Source of the DNA: Balneolaceae bacterium
GTDB lineage: Bacteria > Bacteroidota > Rhodothermia > Balneolales > Balneolaceae
NCBI GenBank assembly: GCA_020832285.1
Contig: JAFIFB010000044.1
Location: forward strand, 25,683-89,682
Direction: 5' to 3'
Length of the DNA: 64,000 bases
A model generated the notes under the pieces. That model had not been told where the DNA came from and searched no databases. It saw nothing but the letters and a program-made list of their open reading frames with translations. Position numbers and translations under genes: made by a program. Below, one piece after another: positions 63,101 through 64,000 of this stretch; within the stretch, counting starts at the first letter, position 1, and every line of letters begins with the position of its first letter.

Positions 63101-63453
63101 TAAACAATGGTGACGGTACGTTTTCGCGAAAAACACTGCCTAATGAAGCTCAGTTTTCACCTGTCATGGCCATTCATACCGTTCAGAATGAAAAGAGTGG
63201 CGGAAAAGATCTGATCCTGGCTGGAAATCTGCTGGATGTGAGGCCCGCAACCGGCGGCAGGCAGGATGCCGGGCTTGGCCTCTTTTTGAGAAACAGCGGC
63301 GGCGGAGATTTTGAGCCTCTGGAACTTCAGTCAAGCGGCATTTTTATGCGCGGTGAGGCAAGGGGAATCAAGGAGGTTCGAACTCCTGACGGTACGATGC
63401 TGATCATTGCAAGAAACGATGAACCTGCCAAGTTTTTTCAACGGAATGAATAA
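60115..63453 (+). CDS. FG-GAP/VCBS repeat lipoprotein with ASPIC/UnbV domain (CRTAC1-like)
   Basis: The 1112-residue product (ATG 60115, with ATG 60130 possible; the track start 59890 lies inside the DUF1080 gene) has a lipoprotein signal (FIGLIFLISCSKQ). It carries a long series of FG-GAP/VCBS repeats of the form GDINNNGLPDLFFVGN and GNGYLDIYVS, which fold as an integrin-like beta-propeller and bind calcium. The middle has an ASPIC/UnbV segment (SIGSKVIFYKND..., SLVVIWPDDRFEVQYN). Such large proteins are common beside SusCD genes and are thought to bind surface ligands. No enzyme motif is visible. Confidence 0.93.
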   Translation: MRSKPMAKFSVTFFIGLIFLISCSKQPEPVFTLLSSSHTNIDFVNKVEESIEFNILNYLYFYDGAGVAVGDINNNGLPDLFFVGNEVENRLYLNKGDFVFEDITHSAGVAGDPGSWSKGATMADVTGNGYLDIYVSRVNFLNKKGANQLFINNEDGTFTERAAEFGLDFRGYSTQAVFFDYNKNGRLDLFLLNHSFHSDKTYGPAEELRQIDDPKAGDRLFRNDGDRFTEVTHEAGIYTSALGYGLGVAVSDITLNGWPDIYVGNDFLEDDYLYINNGDGTFTEALYTSVGHTSRSSMGNDIADITNNGLVDIISLDMMPEDHEIYMRSGGPDIQEVYDQKIDLGFGHKNARNTLQLNRGHLPDGTPVFSEIAFLSGVAKTDWSWASLFADLNNSGWKDLLVTNGMVRRPNDMDFVVHSDSFPESEMEDPMSPEEFESIQMMPELRIPNYLFQNNGDLTFTDRTTEWGLGQPAFSSGAAYADLNGNGRLDLVISNLNGESFIYRNTIPEEASGASFIKVQLRGEGFNTSGIGSKVIFYKNDLIYFQEQMPTRGYQSSVDHILHFGFGDHQELDSLVVIWPDDRFEVQYNIPVNQTLTLDQQDAGGRFDYSQFRRSWNRALYRDVSDQIDLDYHHREVVFDDYAREPSMPYRLTTQGPAMAAGDVNGNGLDDLYLGGAKGQPGSLFLQQADGRFVRSQQDLFDQNTGSEDVDAIFFDATGNGLPDLYVVSGGGELTGNDSGLRDRIYINNGEGIFEKSANRLPELFVNGSVVRAADINGNGHLDLLVAGRSIPFRYGLTPQHAILLNDGNGYFRDGTEEIAPDLRNSGMITDARWAYISNSQYPDLIIAAEWMPLQYFSNEDGRLVNRTSEAGLNSFRGLWQSLTVEDVTGNGLLDIVAGNFGLNSRIQASPDRPFRLYLNDFADIGQPEPVLAYYRNGDFYPFDQHELLMQFDRLARSISSYREYSEKSIRGLFGSEKERSSLVRDLTDLRTSLFVNNGDGTFSRKTLPNEAQFSPVMAIHTVQNEKSGGKDLILAGNLLDVRPATGGRQDAGLGLFLRNSGGGDFEPLELQSSGIFMRGEARGIKEVRTPDGTMLIIARNDEPAKFFQRNE

Positions 63454-63865
63454 AAGTTTGTCAAAAATACGACTTGTCGTGATTTCTTCACATTTCCCCT
63501 CTCAAAGAGGAGATTGTAAGGCCACCACTTCAATTTAGCAAAATAATACCTGATGGTTCGTAAACTTTTCCTTGATAACGCATGCATCCCGCTTATGCCC
63601 TATAATTCAAGTTCCGAAAAATGGCGATGAAGTGGCTACAAAAAAATGAAAAATTACTTCCATATTTCAGATTTCCACTAAATAAGAATTGTGAAAATAA
63701 TAAATTATGAATTTCAATATGTGGAAATTGTTTGAGAAATTTTTTAACAGGCCTTGAATCGGTTGGCGGGAACAGGGTGTTTTCAGCGACGCTATGGCAG
63801 CATTTTATACCGGCTGGATCTTTGATTATGGGCAATGAGTGTGATGGACCATTACCCCGCGGTTC
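63454..63865. other. Non-coding stretch after the FG-GAP gene
   Basis: No gene is supported. The 412 bases hold a small CCTCT/AGAGG hairpin just after the stop region and the second copy of the short dispersed repeat (63606-63643). The ORF at 63593-63835 runs through that repeat and shows no domain. Confidence 0.6.
63606..63643 (+). repeat. Short dispersed repeat, copy 2
   Basis: This is the partner of 1343-1380 in direct orientation, around TTCCGAAAAATGGCGATG, with about six mismatches over 38 bases. Confidence 0.5.
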
Positions 63866-64000
63866 CTAGTGTTATGTCAAAGATAAAACGTCGGGTAAGC
63901 CATCTGACGAGTTTTTCAAAAAATATACCAATGTAGATGATTGGGATGATCCCGGATCGACTCGTCTGATGACTCTCTCACACTTTTACAGTTGACACGA
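63866..64000 (-). mobile_element. MITE-like element 3, cut by the window end
   Basis: The sequence from CTAGTGTTATGTCAAAG to the last base is the inverse complement of 20239-20380 with about three substitutions and one indel. Only the final few bases of the right terminal repeat lie beyond the window. Confidence 0.85.

Noticed and set aside
63593-63835. 80-residue ORF near the right end
   Set aside because: It runs through the short dispersed repeat and has no recognisable domain.

Overview
The window is chromosomal DNA of moderate GC content from a Gram-negative, Bacteroidota-like bacterium. A SusC/SusD pair with a FecR regulator, a GWxTD protein, DUF971, UPF0316, a Stealth protein and several lipoproteins, together with HslUV and an exosortase-family protein, fit the Balneolota/Rhodothermota side best. 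That placement is inference from gene content, not from a marker phylogeny. Many starts are GTG or TTG and Shine-Dalgarno sites are weak, so several starts were chosen by signal peptide, domain edge or overlap.

Bases 1-19 kb are mostly housekeeping. They hold the 3' part of ppc, an S41 protease, rng-hslV-hslU, a tightly overlapped winged-helix/biotin-carrier/murA group, an ArsC-like/DUF3108/dut group, an MFS transporter converging on an exosortase, a solitary BatB-like VWA protein, an HAD phosphatase, an NlpE-like protein, a cytochrome c lipoprotein, purE and tRNA-Ser(GGA). A GC-rich stretch able to fold strongly lies between purE and the tRNA and may be an RNA gene. The stretch 19.9-21.5 kb is accessory DNA: miniature inverted-repeat elements, palindromic repeats, and a toxin-antitoxin pair whose ParE-type toxin carries an in-frame stop.

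Bases 21.5-46 kb hold metabolic and envelope genes: a nitrilase-family protein, YjbQ, an atypical SDR, a THUMP methyltransferase, an FKBP, Stealth, a PhoPQ-related lipoprotein, a LolC/E-type permease, lysS, a phosphopantetheinyl transferase, an intact VapBC-like pair, an alkyltransferase-like protein, glycerate kinase, pdxA-methyltransferase-ftsE, GWxTD and an acyl-CoA carboxylase beta subunit. A four-helix-bundle gene in this part sits beside seven tandem heptamers.

Bases 46-63.5 kb are a nutrient-acquisition region. A TonB-dependent receptor and an alkaline phosphatase follow a promoter with three 11-bp-spaced TTAACA-type repeats that look like a Pho box. Next comes a Sus-like locus: FecR, an STN-bearing SusC, SusD, a Tat-exported Gfo/Idh/MocA oxidoreductase, a strong terminator, an exported DUF1080 (3-keto-glycoside hydrolase family) protein and a giant FG-GAP/ASPIC-UnbV lipoprotein. 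It has no classical glycoside hydrolase. This suggests glycoside cleavage through a 3-keto intermediate outside the cytoplasm, and it is the most interesting system in the window. Dispersed repeats found near 1.4 kb, 20 kb, 46.7 kb and at the right end mark likely sites of genome rearrangement.
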